Counted from the stretch's first letter, positions 35,106 to 48,269 are shown. The stretch: 64,000 nucleotides of DNA from Porogramme epimiltina (GCA_900155495.1 FTLJ01000088.1:1-64000), one strand, 5' to 3'. Numbers and translations are program-made. Notes: a model not told the origin generated them from the letters alone.

Positions 35106-35485
35106 GGCCCTGTTTGGTTGCGCTCCTAATCCTATGGTTGCTGTCTATTCTCCTCTGGATTTGTAAGCCGCACCAGTAGCCTGACATAACACCGCGGTCC
35201 ACGGCACCTCAGAACCGCTTGCGTCGCTGGCTTCCCGAAGTCGCATCGCTCACGTCGCTGCCTACAGTCCGGCGGCCGAGGCACAGACGAACTCATTCTG
35301 GCCAAGAAAGTGAGCGGACTATCCGATATTCACGCCCTCTAGGTGCCAATGATTTATTTGATCATGTACGTCCCAGTATAGCGGCCTATATACAAGCGGG
35401 ACAAAAGGGAATTGCCCATAGCAGAGAAGACATGAAATGTAGGAAGCCGGACTACGATGGTAAACTGGGCTCGAAGTGGTATATG
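35106..35485. other. 3' intergenic between convergent F5 and NLR2
   Basis: Both genes end here. No gene, repeat or clear terminator signal was recognised. Confidence 0.45.
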
Positions 35486-38400
35486 CTAGCCCCCAGACAT
35501 GTCCACTACGACAAGTCGCCCTTCGTTGGTAGCGAACGCGACCCATTTCCCCTCAGAGTCCCACCCCCCCGGAAAGCGTCTGTACTCCGAGTTGCCAACT
35601 TGAAGTTCCCCGGCGTGGTATCGATACACTGACGGGAGCCAGCACGCTCGCAGGGGCCCTTCCCCACTACTCCCACACCAAATCCAACCCTCGGAAAGGA
35701 AGTAGTCGACGCGTATATGAGAGTCGGCGGCTCCTGCCAGTGCAAGGTCTGGTTGTTGACTCGCTGCGCCATCCTGCGCGACGAATGGCCAGTGCGCCCA
35801 GGACGTGATTAGTGCGTAGCAGTCATCGGTGATGACAGCACGCTCATCGGCGGAGAAGCGGATGCGCTCAACTCGAATGCCGGATGTTCCAAGTTGCCGG
35901 GGATGGAGTTCGGTGAGGAGATGGAGAGCGCCCCCAGTGTTTGGTTCGGAGGCTCCGGAGTCAGCGCCTTCTCGTCCAGCGCTCGGGTCCAGGGAGGAGA
36001 ATTCCCATAGGAATATTTGGCCGTCCTTGCTTGATCCTACCACCCGCGAGCCGTCGGACGAGAATGAGAGGGCGACGAGCGCGTGGCAGTGGTTGACCTC
36101 CGCAATGATCGTGTGCGATGTGAGGTCATACAAGTGCATCGTTGCGTAACCTGACCCGATCTCGCCAAGCAGCGGGTGCCTCGTGTTCACTTCCTGGGTA
36201 TCAGCGTTGGAGGAGTAGACAGGCGCAGGGCCCATCTTTGAATAGAGTATATGTCTCCCGCACGGCGAGATAGCGATAGCCCAAATAGATCCCTCTCCTT
36301 CGAAGAGCACCTTCTTGGTCCCTGACGCGGCATCCCAGAGCCGGACGCTGCCATCCAACGAGCCGGAGATAATGCTCTTTGAATCCAGGGTGAATACGGG
36401 GGGGAGAACGTCCTTGGTATGTCCGTGGAGGATGGAAGTTGATGAGCGTCGTGTTGTGTCGTACGCCACAATAGTGTTGTTTATATGCCCGGTCAGTGCT
36501 AGCCGGGTCCCGTCCGGAGACCATATCAGAGCCGCATAGTCGAGATACCTTAGGGTGATGGGATCCGGGTGGGCCATTTCATAGATAGACCGCCTAGAGG
36601 GCACGTCCCAGAGCTCTATTGTCCCGTCTTCCACCAGCGCAGCGAGGAGACCAGAGTCTTGCGGAGAAAATGCCACTGCCACAGTTCTCGACGAAGAGCA
36701 TACATGATCGGCTGATCGCGCGCTCGTCCTCATGACCCCTACGTCCCACGACTGCACCGATCCACGGAAGTTGGTGGAGACGAGTTGCGAACCGTCAGGA
36801 GAAAACTGCAATCCATAAGACTAAATCTCCTTGAATGTCTTCGTGTTCCCCGAGCCACTGCCCCCCAACGTCACACAACCCGATCCACGACCTCTCGCCA
36901 TACACGCACCCGACGGCGAGGGTGCCGCCGTCACCAGGGCAGAATTTCAGCCCCAAAACGTCGCCGTCGTCCTCCATGGTGAATTGGTTGAGGCGACGAG
37001 GATGGGATAGATCGTCGATGGACCACAGTACGAGCTTCCCCGTGCATCCGTATGCGATCACCGTGGCGTCAGGGGAAATGGCGATCGTGTGGACTTTGGT
37101 GTCATGTTTCAAGTTCAGCGTATGGCTTTGTGAGAGATCGGCGATTCGGATCGTCCATATCTTGCAGGTCTCAGGACTCGCTGATAGTAGAAAGGAACCG
37201 TCGCGGGAGAAGGCGAGAGACTCCACACCATCGGAATGCCCCTTCAGCACAGTGAGAATCTTCCACTCGGTCGACGTGATACGCCACAATGTGATAATCC
37301 CATCCTGAGAGCCAGAGGCAGCATATTCGCCTTGAGGAGAGTAGGCAACCGCAAGAACCGGCTCGGAATGGGCCTTCTGCGACGTGATCCGCGCACCCGT
37401 CCGCGCGTCCCACACCGACACCACCCCTTCCTCCGTCCCACACAGGATCTCCTCCCCGTCCGGCGAGAATTCCACACTCATGACCCTGTTCTTCTCTTTG
37501 AGCACATGGAGCTGTGCACCCGTCCGACGGTCCCATAGCCGAAGGGTGCAGTCCCAGGAACCAGAGACGATGCACTCGCCATCCGGGGAGTAGACGACGG
37601 AGTAGGCGGGGGCCGTGTGACCCTCCATTGTAATGGTGTTGGCGCTCCATCTTGACAGTCCGCCGATGTGGATGCGGGGCTTGTTGACGAGACTTGCAGA
37701 GTATATGGTGCGGAGGACAGAGGTCGGAGGAGAGGACGGAAAGGAAGATATGTAGACATGACCAGCGGAAAATGAGATTGCGGGATAGCATAGATGCACC
37801 ATCCTCTTGCAGTCGTATAGCGTCTCTATGACATCTGTCGGAGGAAGACGAAGTTTCTGCGAAGTTCAGACCGGTAATAGAGATTCTGATCAGCAGTGAT
37901 CCTCCCCAAGACGGATATTCAAACTGTCACATACCTGCAGAGCGTTCAGTGCATTCTCCAACGCATCCACAGCACGGTCCATATCTCCCATCAAGCTCGA
38001 CACTTCAAGCTAGTGCAAGAGGTGTTCCCGAATGAACGTGGTCATCAGAACGATGATGTCCTGCGTGATGTGCCCTTCATATAGGTGATGGGACCAATGT
38101 CTACAGGCGTACTGGACGTGGACGGCGACGGATCCAGCGAGACGGGAGGAGAGATCCTTGATCTCAGTGTTTGCTACACAGGTCGGCGTGATCTTGCATG
38201 GGTTCTCGACGAGATTCGTGTTCATAATTTGCAAGCATCGTTCGGCAAGTAGGGTGTGCTGTTGCTCCCGGTTGACGAGTATGTCAGCGCGCGTGCACTT
38301 GGACTCGTCGAGGAGAAAGTCAGGGAAGGAAGGGTGGATGACACGGATAACTCCGTTGGTTTGATCGAGGTCTGGAACGACTAGGATTGAGCGGAGGGGG

Positions 38401-40886
38401 CGTAGCGTGCGTCGCACCATCCCACGCTTCAGGCCGAGGAGATATTCGAGATTCTCAGGCGACAGCTGGTCATTGAGAAGTACAATTGAGCCGACAACCT
38501 TCTTGACCCGTGAAGCGTCTTCGGGAGTAGCGATGACCTTCATGACTTGAAGGTACAATCCGTACAAGTGAGCAGCGGGAGATGTCTCAGTAGCCTTGGA
38601 GACGGAAACGGAAGGATTGCGAAGCAACTCATCGAGCTGTTCCTCTGGGTCACTCGCGCAGAATATGTACTCGAGGGCGGTGGAGATGTGGATGAAGAGG
38701 CCCCCGGACATCGAGCGAAGCTCCCATTGTTTCACCTTCCCAGGCCATTCTTCATCGAACTCGCCTTCATGATGTTCCAAAAACTCCGAGAACTTCGCTT
38801 CCAGGTAGATGGTGATATCACGAAGGACCATGTCCAGGGGTACCGAGTCCAGTCGAAAGTTGTAGGTTTGCTTGAGAAACGCCTCCCCTTTGAATCCCGC
38901 CGTTATATGAGCCTCTGGACGGCTTGTAATGATGAACCTGAGAGGCTTGAGGTCATTGGCATGGAGCGCGAGGGCGCGAATGATTGTCGATATAGGCTGG
39001 GCGTCTTTGCATTCGTCGAGGGCGTCAATGACGATCACGTTTGGCCGAAGCCGCTCTTTCGCTGTTGTGGAGGTACAGGAGCGTAGCGGTTCGACGATGA
39101 GCTTCTCGAGTTGGTGCGATGGAAGGGAGAGGTGGATATCTGGGTTAGCCTTCGAAGCCGCCTGCACCGCCGTCTTGAACGAGGCAGGGGTAGTGGGATG
39201 AAGTGCGAGGTGGAGGGCAATTGTCGGGAAGATGAGCTGGACGTTGTTGCGGTCGCCAAAGCGGGCACAGAAGAAGCTCCCGCCGAGGCAGCCTAAACGG
39301 TCGCACCAGCGAGCGATGGTCTGGGCGAGTGTGGACTTTCCCGTTCCGGCTAGCCCGTTCAGCCATAGAATATACAGGTCGGGCGGGATTGTGAACATGG
39401 GTGAAGAGTCCCCGACCGCAGCGAAGGCTATGCTAGAAGCGATCCAATGGTAGACGGCGGACAAGACCTCTGCCCGGGTCGTCCCTAAGCATTCCTCGCG
39501 CCCTGCATTCGTATCAAATCGGGCGTCTGCGGCATAACGGAGACGGATTTCTGGTGTATGATAATGTCAACGGCGTTGTAGATATAACTAGGTAGAAGGC
39601 TAAGGAGCTTACCCGAGGTACTCATCATCTGTCGGATCGCCTCGCGGGTGAACTCTCCCTCTTTTTTGACATCTTGACTGATCTCGCGAAATCCTTCAAC
39701 GACGGAAATGTGCGTGTCCTATGAAGTCCACCATCGTCAACCAATGGCCCCTACGACAGATACAAAGCTTACGTCAACTGCAATTTGTAATAATAAGCTC
39801 GTGGTAACCTGAGGTCGCGGTCAGCGTTACGCTCCTTTTCAATTCGTGCGATGTTACCGCGACGTACCATGAGATTACCCATATGCCACGACAGATTCTT
39901 CACATGGCCCTCCAGTTCGTCTGCGATCTTGCCCGCACGCAGAGTTTGAGATGCTCCCCGTATGAACTTCTTCGTCGCCGTGTCTTTCTCGCCTCCTTGT
40001 AGTCTTGCCACCGCAGTTGTGACACTTTGGACGCCCCTATAAACGCATTCGTTAATTCAGCGTGATGATACGGATGTGGATTGGGTAATTTCGGCATAAA
40101 CATATGCACGTACTCGCTGAAGATGCGCAGTTGTTCCTTCAGCGTTGGTGGGCAGGGTCTATCCTTCGGAAGAACTGACTTGATCATAGTGTTCATAGAT
40201 TCGATGTGCTTTCGCAGGGTGGCCATAGATTCCAAATTCGAAGCATATTTCTGTAACACCCGCATAATGCGTACGTGTAGTGCAGAAAAAATCAGATGTG
40301 GGAGCTCTACGGAGGGTCACAGAACGGCCTTTGAACGCAAGCGACGTACCTCATAAGCTTCCACGACCGTTTTAAGTGCCTTTATCGCGCCAGGAAGGAA
40401 CGGAACTCCTTCGGATAGCGACTCTGTGATGTCGAGGGCCAGGCGCACCGCACCCGTGACTATATCCCTGGTATTCGAGTAGCCCTCCTTAGTTGCCTTG
40501 AGACGACCTTTGAGCCCCTCTCCATGTTCATCAAGTGCGGTATCCGTCGAAAAAGTGGGACCCGGTATGGTCTCCTGTGGGTCAGAAGGGGTACGGGACT
40601 CGGGAGGGCCTCCAGTGACCTTCTGCGTGATGGAAATTTCCGCGGACGATGAGGACGACTCGGTGGAAGGGTGTGAGGTGTCTCCAGATGTCCTAGAAGG
40701 GCATAACGATGTCTGCGCGACGCTCGAATCGATGTTAGGCTGAGATGGGATGTAATCTGTCGCTGTAATGGCGGGCGGTGTGGACGAGGATCGATGCAGT
40801 TGCTCTTGGCCGTGTTGCGGCTCCGGGGTCGGCGAGCGCCCTCTCAACTTGTCCCATTTTGCGTGGAGCGTCTTACGGATTGGCAT
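35486..40886 (-). pseudogene. NACHT-WD40 NLR-like gene, broken copy (NLR2)
   Basis: Paralog of NLR1 with the same intron positions. The first exon from ATG 40886 (MPIRKTLHAKWDKLRG) is open through the serine-rich leader into GAVRLALDITESLSEG. KYASNLESMATL, GVQSVTTAVARLQGG and DTHISVVEGF exons follow. The NACHT domain has GLAGTGKST, VIVIDALDEC and IITSRPEAH. Two lesions are visible. A TGG to TAG change (codon 38012-38010) follows the HLLH motif, where NLR1 has HLLHWLEVSSL. A one-base insertion near 36800-36815 lies in the WD40 region at DIQGD. Downstream WD40 sequence stays well preserved to TAG at 35486, so inactivation looks recent, or one lesion may be a sequence error. It could still make a truncated protein with the helical and NACHT domains. 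Confidence 0.8.
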
Positions 40887-42034
40887 GTTGCAGAAGGGCT
40901 ACAGTGTAGCAACGGAAAGGTTAGAAGGTTAGAAGGTGGATGGGCGAAAGGCTGAGCGCACTGATGTGTAGAGAGGACTCAATTCGTCACATACATGGCA
41001 AGGTTTGCCTACGTCGTTCTAAACACGTGATGGGTACTCATTACGTTCTGTGAGCCGTTTTGACGGCCGTGAGAACGCTAGCATTTGTAGAAAGTGGTTC
41101 AGACGCGTAAGCTGGCGTTAGAAGCATTGTGGGCCATCATAGCAATGACAATAGTAGCGCTGTGTGACTGAGGATTGGAAAGGCCGCCGTTATAGAAGAC
41201 ACAACCATCGCGGAGCACAAAGTCTCACGATTTGCAGGCTCCATTGATTTGAAGCAGCGCGAGTCAACATAAGCTGAGTCAAAGGAACAGATGCCGAGTA
41301 GTACCCACCTGGCAAAGTCCCACATCCCATCTAGTGGGCTTCCTTGATGCCCCACTTATGTAACCTGTTCTTTTGTGGGGGGCGACACTCAACGATTCCG
41401 ACAACTTTCTCAGGAGAAGCGTTGAGATGAACCCAATAACAACTCGAGACCAGTCTCGATTTCGAGATCATGATCATCATGGGACCGTGGGACTTTTTGG
41501 GTGCATGGAGTGCACGTGACGAAACCCAGACTCTAGAGACCCGCCGTGACGACAGCACTTTGACTCAACACCCTCAGGCTCCCTGAAGCACGGACCTTGG
41601 CTCTGTTGCGTTTAGATCACATTGGTAACAAGGCGTAGTCGGTACACTGCAACGCTTTGTCGCCCTCGCCTCTCGCGTCGCTCACATCTCCGTCCACAGT
41701 CCGACCGGCGTTGAAGGATGCACAAGAGCCTTAGGAATTGGGCGGCGGTCTTCTTCCTTCAGCAGAATGACGTCGCGATATAGGGAATCGACTCTGATCC
41801 TTGGCCCACAAATGCTTTTTGTATCGATGTAGAGTGCACAGTCGAACTCCCCAATAATAATGCCATGCTCACTTTTCAACGCACAGACGCTGGCCGGTCA
41901 CACGTAGGAGCCGTGCGTTGATCGTTTGTCATTGTTGCCCCACGATCCAATGTCAATTCGTTAGCGGGGTGCAGCGCACAAGGGTACCGACTGTTTTAAG
42001 GAGCTCATTTGTCGAAAACGTCCAACATACACAC
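40887..42034. other. Divergent intergenic region NLR2 / F6
   Basis: No recognisable gene. A 65-codon frame without ATG (41879-41682, minus) containing IDTKSICGPRIRVDSL is open, but no family is recognised. Confidence 0.4.
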
Positions 42035-43671
42035 ATGATGAACGCCGCACCGACCAGCGAGAAGAAAGCGGACGCCCTGATTCCTCCTGCTTACCGGACC
42101 ACCCCGACGACACCATTCCCGTCGCCCAATACCTTGAAGCGTTGGCTACTCCGTCTTGCTATCTGTCTAGCTATCCACTGAATCTCACGTTCTAATACAA
42201 CACTTCCAGTTTATGTCATCGGGGAGTCCACCAGAACCCTGGAACTCGTCACAGTGCTCCGACGATGCCACAAAGTGGATAGGCGTTGCTGTTCCCACTC
42301 TTGATGGCGGCTACAATCATCACAGCAAGGCCGAGTTCAGGGTTCCACTCAGCGCCCCGTCTCTCATGTTCAGCGCAATCACCAGTATTGTATATGGGCA
42401 CTTCGAAGTATCAGCGACCGGAGGCAATCGTTGACGTTGAGGCGTCACATGACTCTGCCGAGGCCTTTGAAGCCGTGACGGCGTGCCTCGTCCACGATCG
42501 TAACTGGGATGGCCGGGAAACCTGGGAAATCGGGATCTTTGTGAGTCGCTCCACATTGGAGTCGTGCAGACATCTCAGCTTACGTTGCACCAAACAGGGG
42601 TCCTATGGGGAGGAAACTCGCCCCATTCACGTCCACATCCATCTTCGAATCCCGGTTCTCGGGAAAGCGCCGCTTCAATTAAGACGGCTGATTACGAATC
42701 TCCCGAACTTTTCTCATACCTTTCGTGACCTGGGTGACACCGCCTTTGAAAACCTCGCGGTGGCTGCACACGGCAGTCCCGTATTTGCTGAGGTGTGTTC
42801 ACTGCCGTTTACGTGCATTGCAGAGGAAAATGACCTTGAATGCTATGATAAAGGCTATCACCGCTAGAGCCATGTCGATCCTGACCTCAAACGCGCCCAT
42901 CGAGGGCACGTTCAACACAACGTCCACGTACATCTCTCTGCGAACCTCCGATGCCCATATCACCGCACGAGTCAATATCATCAATGACAATATGAATCCC
43001 ATAGCGCTCCCGTCGGATTTTATGATCTTAACCGGTGCACACGGAAACAATACGTACGTGGTGGTCTTGTGCTCCCCAAGCTCGAAGATCTCTGCCCCTA
43101 AATCTCCAAGCTGACTCCGTACCCTCTTTCTAGCGAAATCCAACTCGAGATCGGGTTTTACTCCGCTGAATCGGTCAAATTCCTCCCCGGAAACCACACG
43201 GGCCATATAGGGTGACCCAGACACCCCCTCATCCCTTGTGTCTCTCCGGACGAGGAGGTCGTGAGGAATTACCTCAAAACCTCATCCTTCCCGATTTCCA
43301 CAAGATTCGCGCCACTTTCCGTCACAGTAGTCGACACGCCAGCCGACGGGAAATTCAGCCTCTGGGCGCACAACGAGCTCGCGCCTGCCAACGTCATGGT
43401 GTACCCGGGGTACGAGGACTCGTTTACGCTCATGACGACGGGGCCGCTTGTGCCCAAGGTGCTCCCGCCCGGCACCGGCATTGGAGACCTTCCAGGACAA
43501 AGGCGCCTGATTCTCCCGGAAGTTAAAGAGGTTGGCGGTGGATTCCACTACCTACGTGGCAGTGTTCTAAGCGGGGCGGAAGACGTGTCTGGATATGTAT
43601 CTGCTGGAAATCAGGTGTCGATCGTGACATATGACGGGGAAGCAGTACTGGAGTGGGCGCAGGGATCTTGA
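42035..43671 (+). pseudogene. F-family membrane protein, broken copy (F6)
   Basis: Exon order equals F5. The first exon, ATG 42035, has a hydrophobic end (LKRWLLRLAICLAI). The next holds YGHFEVSATGG, then DVEASHDSAEAFEAV and TWEIGIF; then ETRPIHVHIHLRIPVLG with LITNLPNFSHTFRDL; then TSNAPIEGTFNTTS. The last exon has GYEDSFTLMTTGPLVPKV. Two lesions are visible: a frameshift at about 42417-42425, directly after FEVSAT, and an in-frame TGA at 43213 in the loop of the last exon. The donor of intron 1 is also non-consensus. The gene is otherwise well preserved and lies head-to-head with NLR2. Confidence 0.7.
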
Positions 43672-44963
43672 ATTGCCGATCCATAGGATTGACATCAAGT
43701 ATATCCCTTGAATCTAGGGCGTATGATTTAGGACCTTGTCTAGCTGTATGCGCATGGTGCAGCGATATAGCGGTCCCTCCCTTGCTGTGAACCGGGTGAC
43801 GTCATCGGCATCCCCTGGAAGCGCCCGAAGACTCCGCGTTTTAAACACGCACGGTGAGGAGCGCTGGCACCTACATTTCCCTAAAGCCCTACACTACCCG
43901 TCTATTTGCCTTCCGAAATCACCGCATATGCCCCATTACCTTCTGTGTCTCGTACCGAGATGCTAGTCGAAGTCGACGCTGAAATTTGTGACCGAAAATA
44001 TGCCCATGCGTCGCACACTACGCCCACCAAACACCGTCAGTGAAAGTCAACGTCAGTGGCTATTTTCGTCCTGTATCCTAGCACTAACCCCTCAACACCC
44101 ATTGGTAGCAGACCTCTTTCCCTTGTCCCCTAGGAGCTAGCCAATTTGAGGAACACTCAACGTGTCGAAACTTCTCGACATCACACCGACAACGAGGCCG
44201 TTGTGCGCGAGGCAGATACATGACGGTATATGTTCCCTAAGAACGTGTCTGTACCCATGCGCAGGTCCGTTTATGTTCCGACTCACCCGCTCGCTCGCAA
44301 TACTTTGATGACGAGATCCATCCATGCTTTCTTTCAGCTCTCAGCTGGCACGTCCAAAGTAATGCGCCCACCAGCAGCATACTTTCATTGGCCTCCTTCG
44401 AGTTGTCCACTGGCAGGTGCGTTTCGGCTCGTCCACACACGGCGCGTCACGCAAGGGCAGACGCAATACACCGCCATTTGCTCCGACCAGCGCGCGCGCC
44501 GTGCTCCCGCCCAATCCCAGCTCCATCTGGAACGGCAACCCCGCGCGCGCTCAGGAAATCTGGAGAGGTCGCGTCTGCACGCCGCCCCGGAGGTCTTCGT
44601 GTGGGGCGGCCACGAGGTGGAGGCGGAAGGCGGAGGCAGCGTCCAGGTCTTCGCGGAGCGCCCGCCCACGAAGCGTGCTCCCTGACCTCGCTCGAGTCGT
44701 CCGCGCCTCCGTACGCCGAGACGGCGGTCCCACGATGATGACCGGAGGTGCCGTGAGGGCCCGTCTCGGACCACATTCGTGCGGCCAATTCATTGCGCGC
44801 GGTTTCGCGAAGTGACGGCATGCGTGTGCGACATGGGAATGCGCTGATACGGTGGCGCACCGCCGGCCGCTCGGACGGCGCGACGGCGCAGTCGGCTTCG
44901 AAACCCTAATACGAGGTACTTCAAGGTTCTGACGTCGGATGGGGCCCCCGCTTTGTCCTGGCC
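43672..44963. other. Intergenic, GC-rich, no gene recognised
   Basis: About 1.3 kb. Long open frames occur on both strands at 44390-44860, but this follows from high GC content and none has a recognisable motif. Confidence 0.4.
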
Positions 44964-46661
44964 ATGTCTGCAGCTATCGCTGTCACCCCGGACGACACCT
45001 TCATGACTCCCAACGACTTCACGACTTCCAACGACTCGGAAAAGGCAAGATATGGACTCTTTATAGGACTACCGAGGTCGTCCGGCGACGGCTATGATGT
45101 TTCAACTAACACTCCCGACCGCCGCGAGGATACCTTCCGCGTCCGCGCTATTCTCTGTCTCCTTGTATGCCCATTTATCCTGTTACTCTCTTACCCTCTC
45201 ATCCGCGATGAAACATATCACTTGCTCGTCGTGAGTCCCAGATCTTTCTCGAGCGGCTTGCACAATTGCTGATGTTGCGCCACAAGCACGGCCGATACAG
45301 GCACGCTCTGGCCAAGGCGACGACCTCCTTCGAGTGCTACGAACCTCTCACCTGGTCGGTGGCATCGCGCAGCAACGCCACTGGATACGTTTACCGCCGG
45401 AATGCGACCTTCGCCCTCCCCCTCGACGCAGATTGGCTCAGCTTCCTCGCGGAGACTCCGTCTGTGAACGGCACGTTCGAAGCGTCGGCCACGCTCCCCG
45501 CAGGCACGGCGACACCCATCGTGGAGGTTGCCGCTCACTACAGCCAGCAGCAGCACTTCGACGCCCTGACCGCCTGCCGCACGCGCTCCGCGGTAGAGTG
45601 GGGTCTCGCGCTATCGGTGAGCACCCCCTCCCCCTCGCGACAGTTCAGGACACTCAGTCTAAACTGCGGTAGACACGTTCCGACCGGTTGCCAACGCCTG
45701 ACCAGACCGCCCCGCTCCGCGTCGAGATCCACCTCCGCCTCCCTGCGCCCGCCGCCGTAGGCGAGCCCCTCAAGCTCGCCGGGCTGAAGACGGACCTCCC
45801 GCGGTTCGCGCATCGCCTGCACAATCTCACCGGCCAGGTCGCATTCTCGCGCGTGCGGCTCGAGACGCGCGACGCGCCTATCGCCGCGGACGTGGGCGCA
45901 GAAGAGCTCGTGCTACGCACGAAGAACGCGCCGATCGAGGGCGCGCTGGGCGCCGCGTACATGCTCGCCGTCGAGACGGCGAACGCGCCAATCCGCGCGC
46001 GCGTGCACCTCATCAACGACCTGGCAGGCCCGCACTCGACCACGAGCGCGTTCCTCTGGGCGACGAACGGGTGCGGCTCTTCCCGTCTTCTCTGGTTCGC
46101 CCCCACTGACTCTCCCTCGCTCGCCGCAGTGAGATCAACACGACCGTCTCCCTCCACACCCCACCGTCCACCCCGCCCACCTCACCGTTCCCTAACCCCC
46201 CTGCCCCGCCTCCGCGCGAGTCCGGCGGTGCCTTCCGCGTCGACGCGTACACCTCCCTCGCGCCCGTCTCCCTCGCCTTCGACAAACATCCCCTGGACGC
46301 GGCCCTCGAGCTCTCCGCGCAGACCTCCCGCGCGCCCGCGCGCGTAGCCTTGCACCCCGCATTCGAGGGCGCGTTCCACCTCGAGACGTCCGTATATGCG
46401 CCGCGCGTGCGCTGGCCCGCGAGGCTGCCGGACCCTGCGGGCAAGGGCCGCCGCCAGGTCGTCAAGCTCGTATCGGAGCCGGCCGCCGTAGATCAGGAGG
46501 ATGCCGATGAGGCCCGTAGGGAGAGCCCGCCGCGGCGCGTGGTCGGCGGGACCGTGTCGTGGTCGTTGTACACCAATCCTCAGGAACCGCTGTCGGGCTC
46601 CGTGTGGGTCGAGACGTCCGTCGCGGAGGTGGCGCTGGACTTGGGCGGTGCGGATGCTTGA
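44964..46661 (+). CDS. F-family type II membrane protein (F7)
   Basis: Exons 44964-45230, 45287-45616, 45673-46070 and 46130-46661 sum to 1527 nt, 508 residues. The tail of about 60 residues precedes ILCLLVCPFILLLSYPLI. The exported part reads NGTFEASATLPAG, PLRVEIHLRLPAPAAVG, KTDLPRFAHRLHNL, ETRDAPIAADVG, RTKNAPIEGALG and ETANAPIRARVHL. The last exon has a Pro-rich insert (PPSTPPTSPFPNPPAPPP), HPAFEGAFHLE and PDPAGKGRRQVV. The intron between modules present in F4, F5 and F8 is missing here, leaving one continuous exon. It is more GC-rich than its neighbours. Function unknown; the frame is intact. Confidence 0.8.
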
Positions 46662-46907
46662 TCTGAGTTCGGAAGTGGAGACTTACGCGTATGCGTGCTG
46701 GAACACCGATGGCCCTGGACTTGCTAGTCGGCGCTCGCGCCCTAGGCGGCGCGGCGCAGTAGATGTGTAGAAAATAAGCTGTTGTATTGCTACAGAAATA
46801 TGGAAAATGGATACATTGGTACGTGCTACATGGGTGTAGGATGCGAACCGTATAGGAAGATGTGGCGGAGTCCGCAATGCAGGAACCACGGGCATACAGA
46901 CCTCCTG

Positions 46908-48269
46908 CTAGGATGCGACCGCTCCGAGATCTCGCAAAAGAGAGACCTCCATAGCGCCCTCTCCCGAAGCGATGAACTCCTCGGCCATCGCTTCCTGCAC
47001 CTTCATAGCTTTGCGCGCCAATTGGGCCTTCCTGCGCAACCTCCTCTCCTTGCCACTAACCGACTTCCGCTTCCGAGGCCTCTCCAGAAAAGCGCCTTGG
47101 GCGGCCTGCACCTCCCACACAGCTTGGGCATAAAGCTCGGCGTAGATCTGCGCCCAATGCGACATCAAGTCGAACTGCACCGTGAAAGCCGGCGGGAGGA
47201 CGTCGTAGTAGGAGGCAGGCACGAAATCCTCCGCGAAGGGGTTGAGGGTGGGGTGGGGTCCCGGGGTGAAGACGGGCGCGGAGGCATTGAGGGTATGGCG
47301 GCGCCGGGTCGTCGAGGGGACAAAGGGTGCGGCGCCTCCGTTCAGCGCGAAGCGATTTGGGGCCAGGTTGACAGAAGTGGAGAAAGACAAGTCAAGGTCT
47401 TGAGGACGGATGGTGTTGGCTGAAGGTCTGTTGATGCGGAGGACCTCGTAATAATGATGGAAGGCGAAGATGTCTTGATAGCCCATGCGGATGAATGTGG
47501 TGGAGATGAGACGCGGGACGAGGTAGTACGCGTACACGAAGGCTGAGAGAAGCTGTTCTGGAGCAAAGCCGAAAGGATGCTTGGAGCCAGAATAAGGCAT
47601 GCTCGGAACGGCGGGGTACGGTCCTTAAAGATACGTCAATACTACGGCAAAGCATACAACGACGGATGACGTACCGTATACCTGAGACCCATCGCTTCCC
47701 TTCTCTCCCGAGGACCTCCGGGATTGGGAGTTTGGGTTTACGACAAGCTTAGAAAGAGCACCCGCTAGCATCACTAGGATGCCATCGTGTACGGAGTGGA
47801 AGAGTAGCCATGTGCCATCCCAAATGTCCCAGCAGGTCTTGAAAATGATCCGGGTTGTTTCCCAAGTGGTGGACGGGAGGGCTGAGAGTCCGTGTGTGGC
47901 CGAGTGGTAACACGTACAGATAGAGCCGTGGATAGCAAAGACGCAGGTACATATTTTCCTCATAACGCCAGCCAGGGCGATGGCCGAAGACACAGCGAAA
48001 TAGAGGACGATGGTGATTGAAAAGTTTAGCGTGAGCATGGAAAGCCGCAGAATGAGGATGAGGGCGTTGACAGGACTGATGCTATGTTTATAAGAGGTGT
48101 CGACTGTGGCCCAGACCAGGATCACAGAAAGACAGAGGGTACCAATAGCGACACCAGGGAAGACGGAGGTAGCGGGTGTGTTGGCCGTGCAGACGGTGTG
48201 AGATAGTATGTCCGGAGGAAGGACCTTGGAGGCCATAAAGCATTTGAGGCTTCTCCTCATGTCGTACAT
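46908..48269 (-). CDS. Unrecognised multi-span membrane protein
   Basis: Two exons, 48269-47675 and 47623-46908, join across a 51-nt GTACGT...TTAAG intron to 436 residues. The N-terminal half has two or three hydrophobic segments (FPGVAIGTLCLSVILVWA, ALILILRLSMLTL with FSITIVLYFAVSSAI) and possibly a third near ILVMLAGALSKLVV. The C-terminal half starts PYSGSKHPFGFAPEQLLSA and ends with a basic patch (RPRKRKSVSGKERRLRRK). I recognise no family. It is the only minus-strand gene within the F cluster from 42 to 51 kb. The two exons might instead be separate genes, since the second has its own ATG at 47600. Confidence 0.55.

Noticed and set aside
3960..43671. Single inverted block duplication of F-NLR-F
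   Set aside because: The F genes around each NLR resemble their local partner more than the mirror-image counterpart, which points to local duplication or conversion.
44390..44860. Open frames on both strands before F7
   Set aside because: All frames are open because of high GC; no motif, paralog or splice logic supports a gene.
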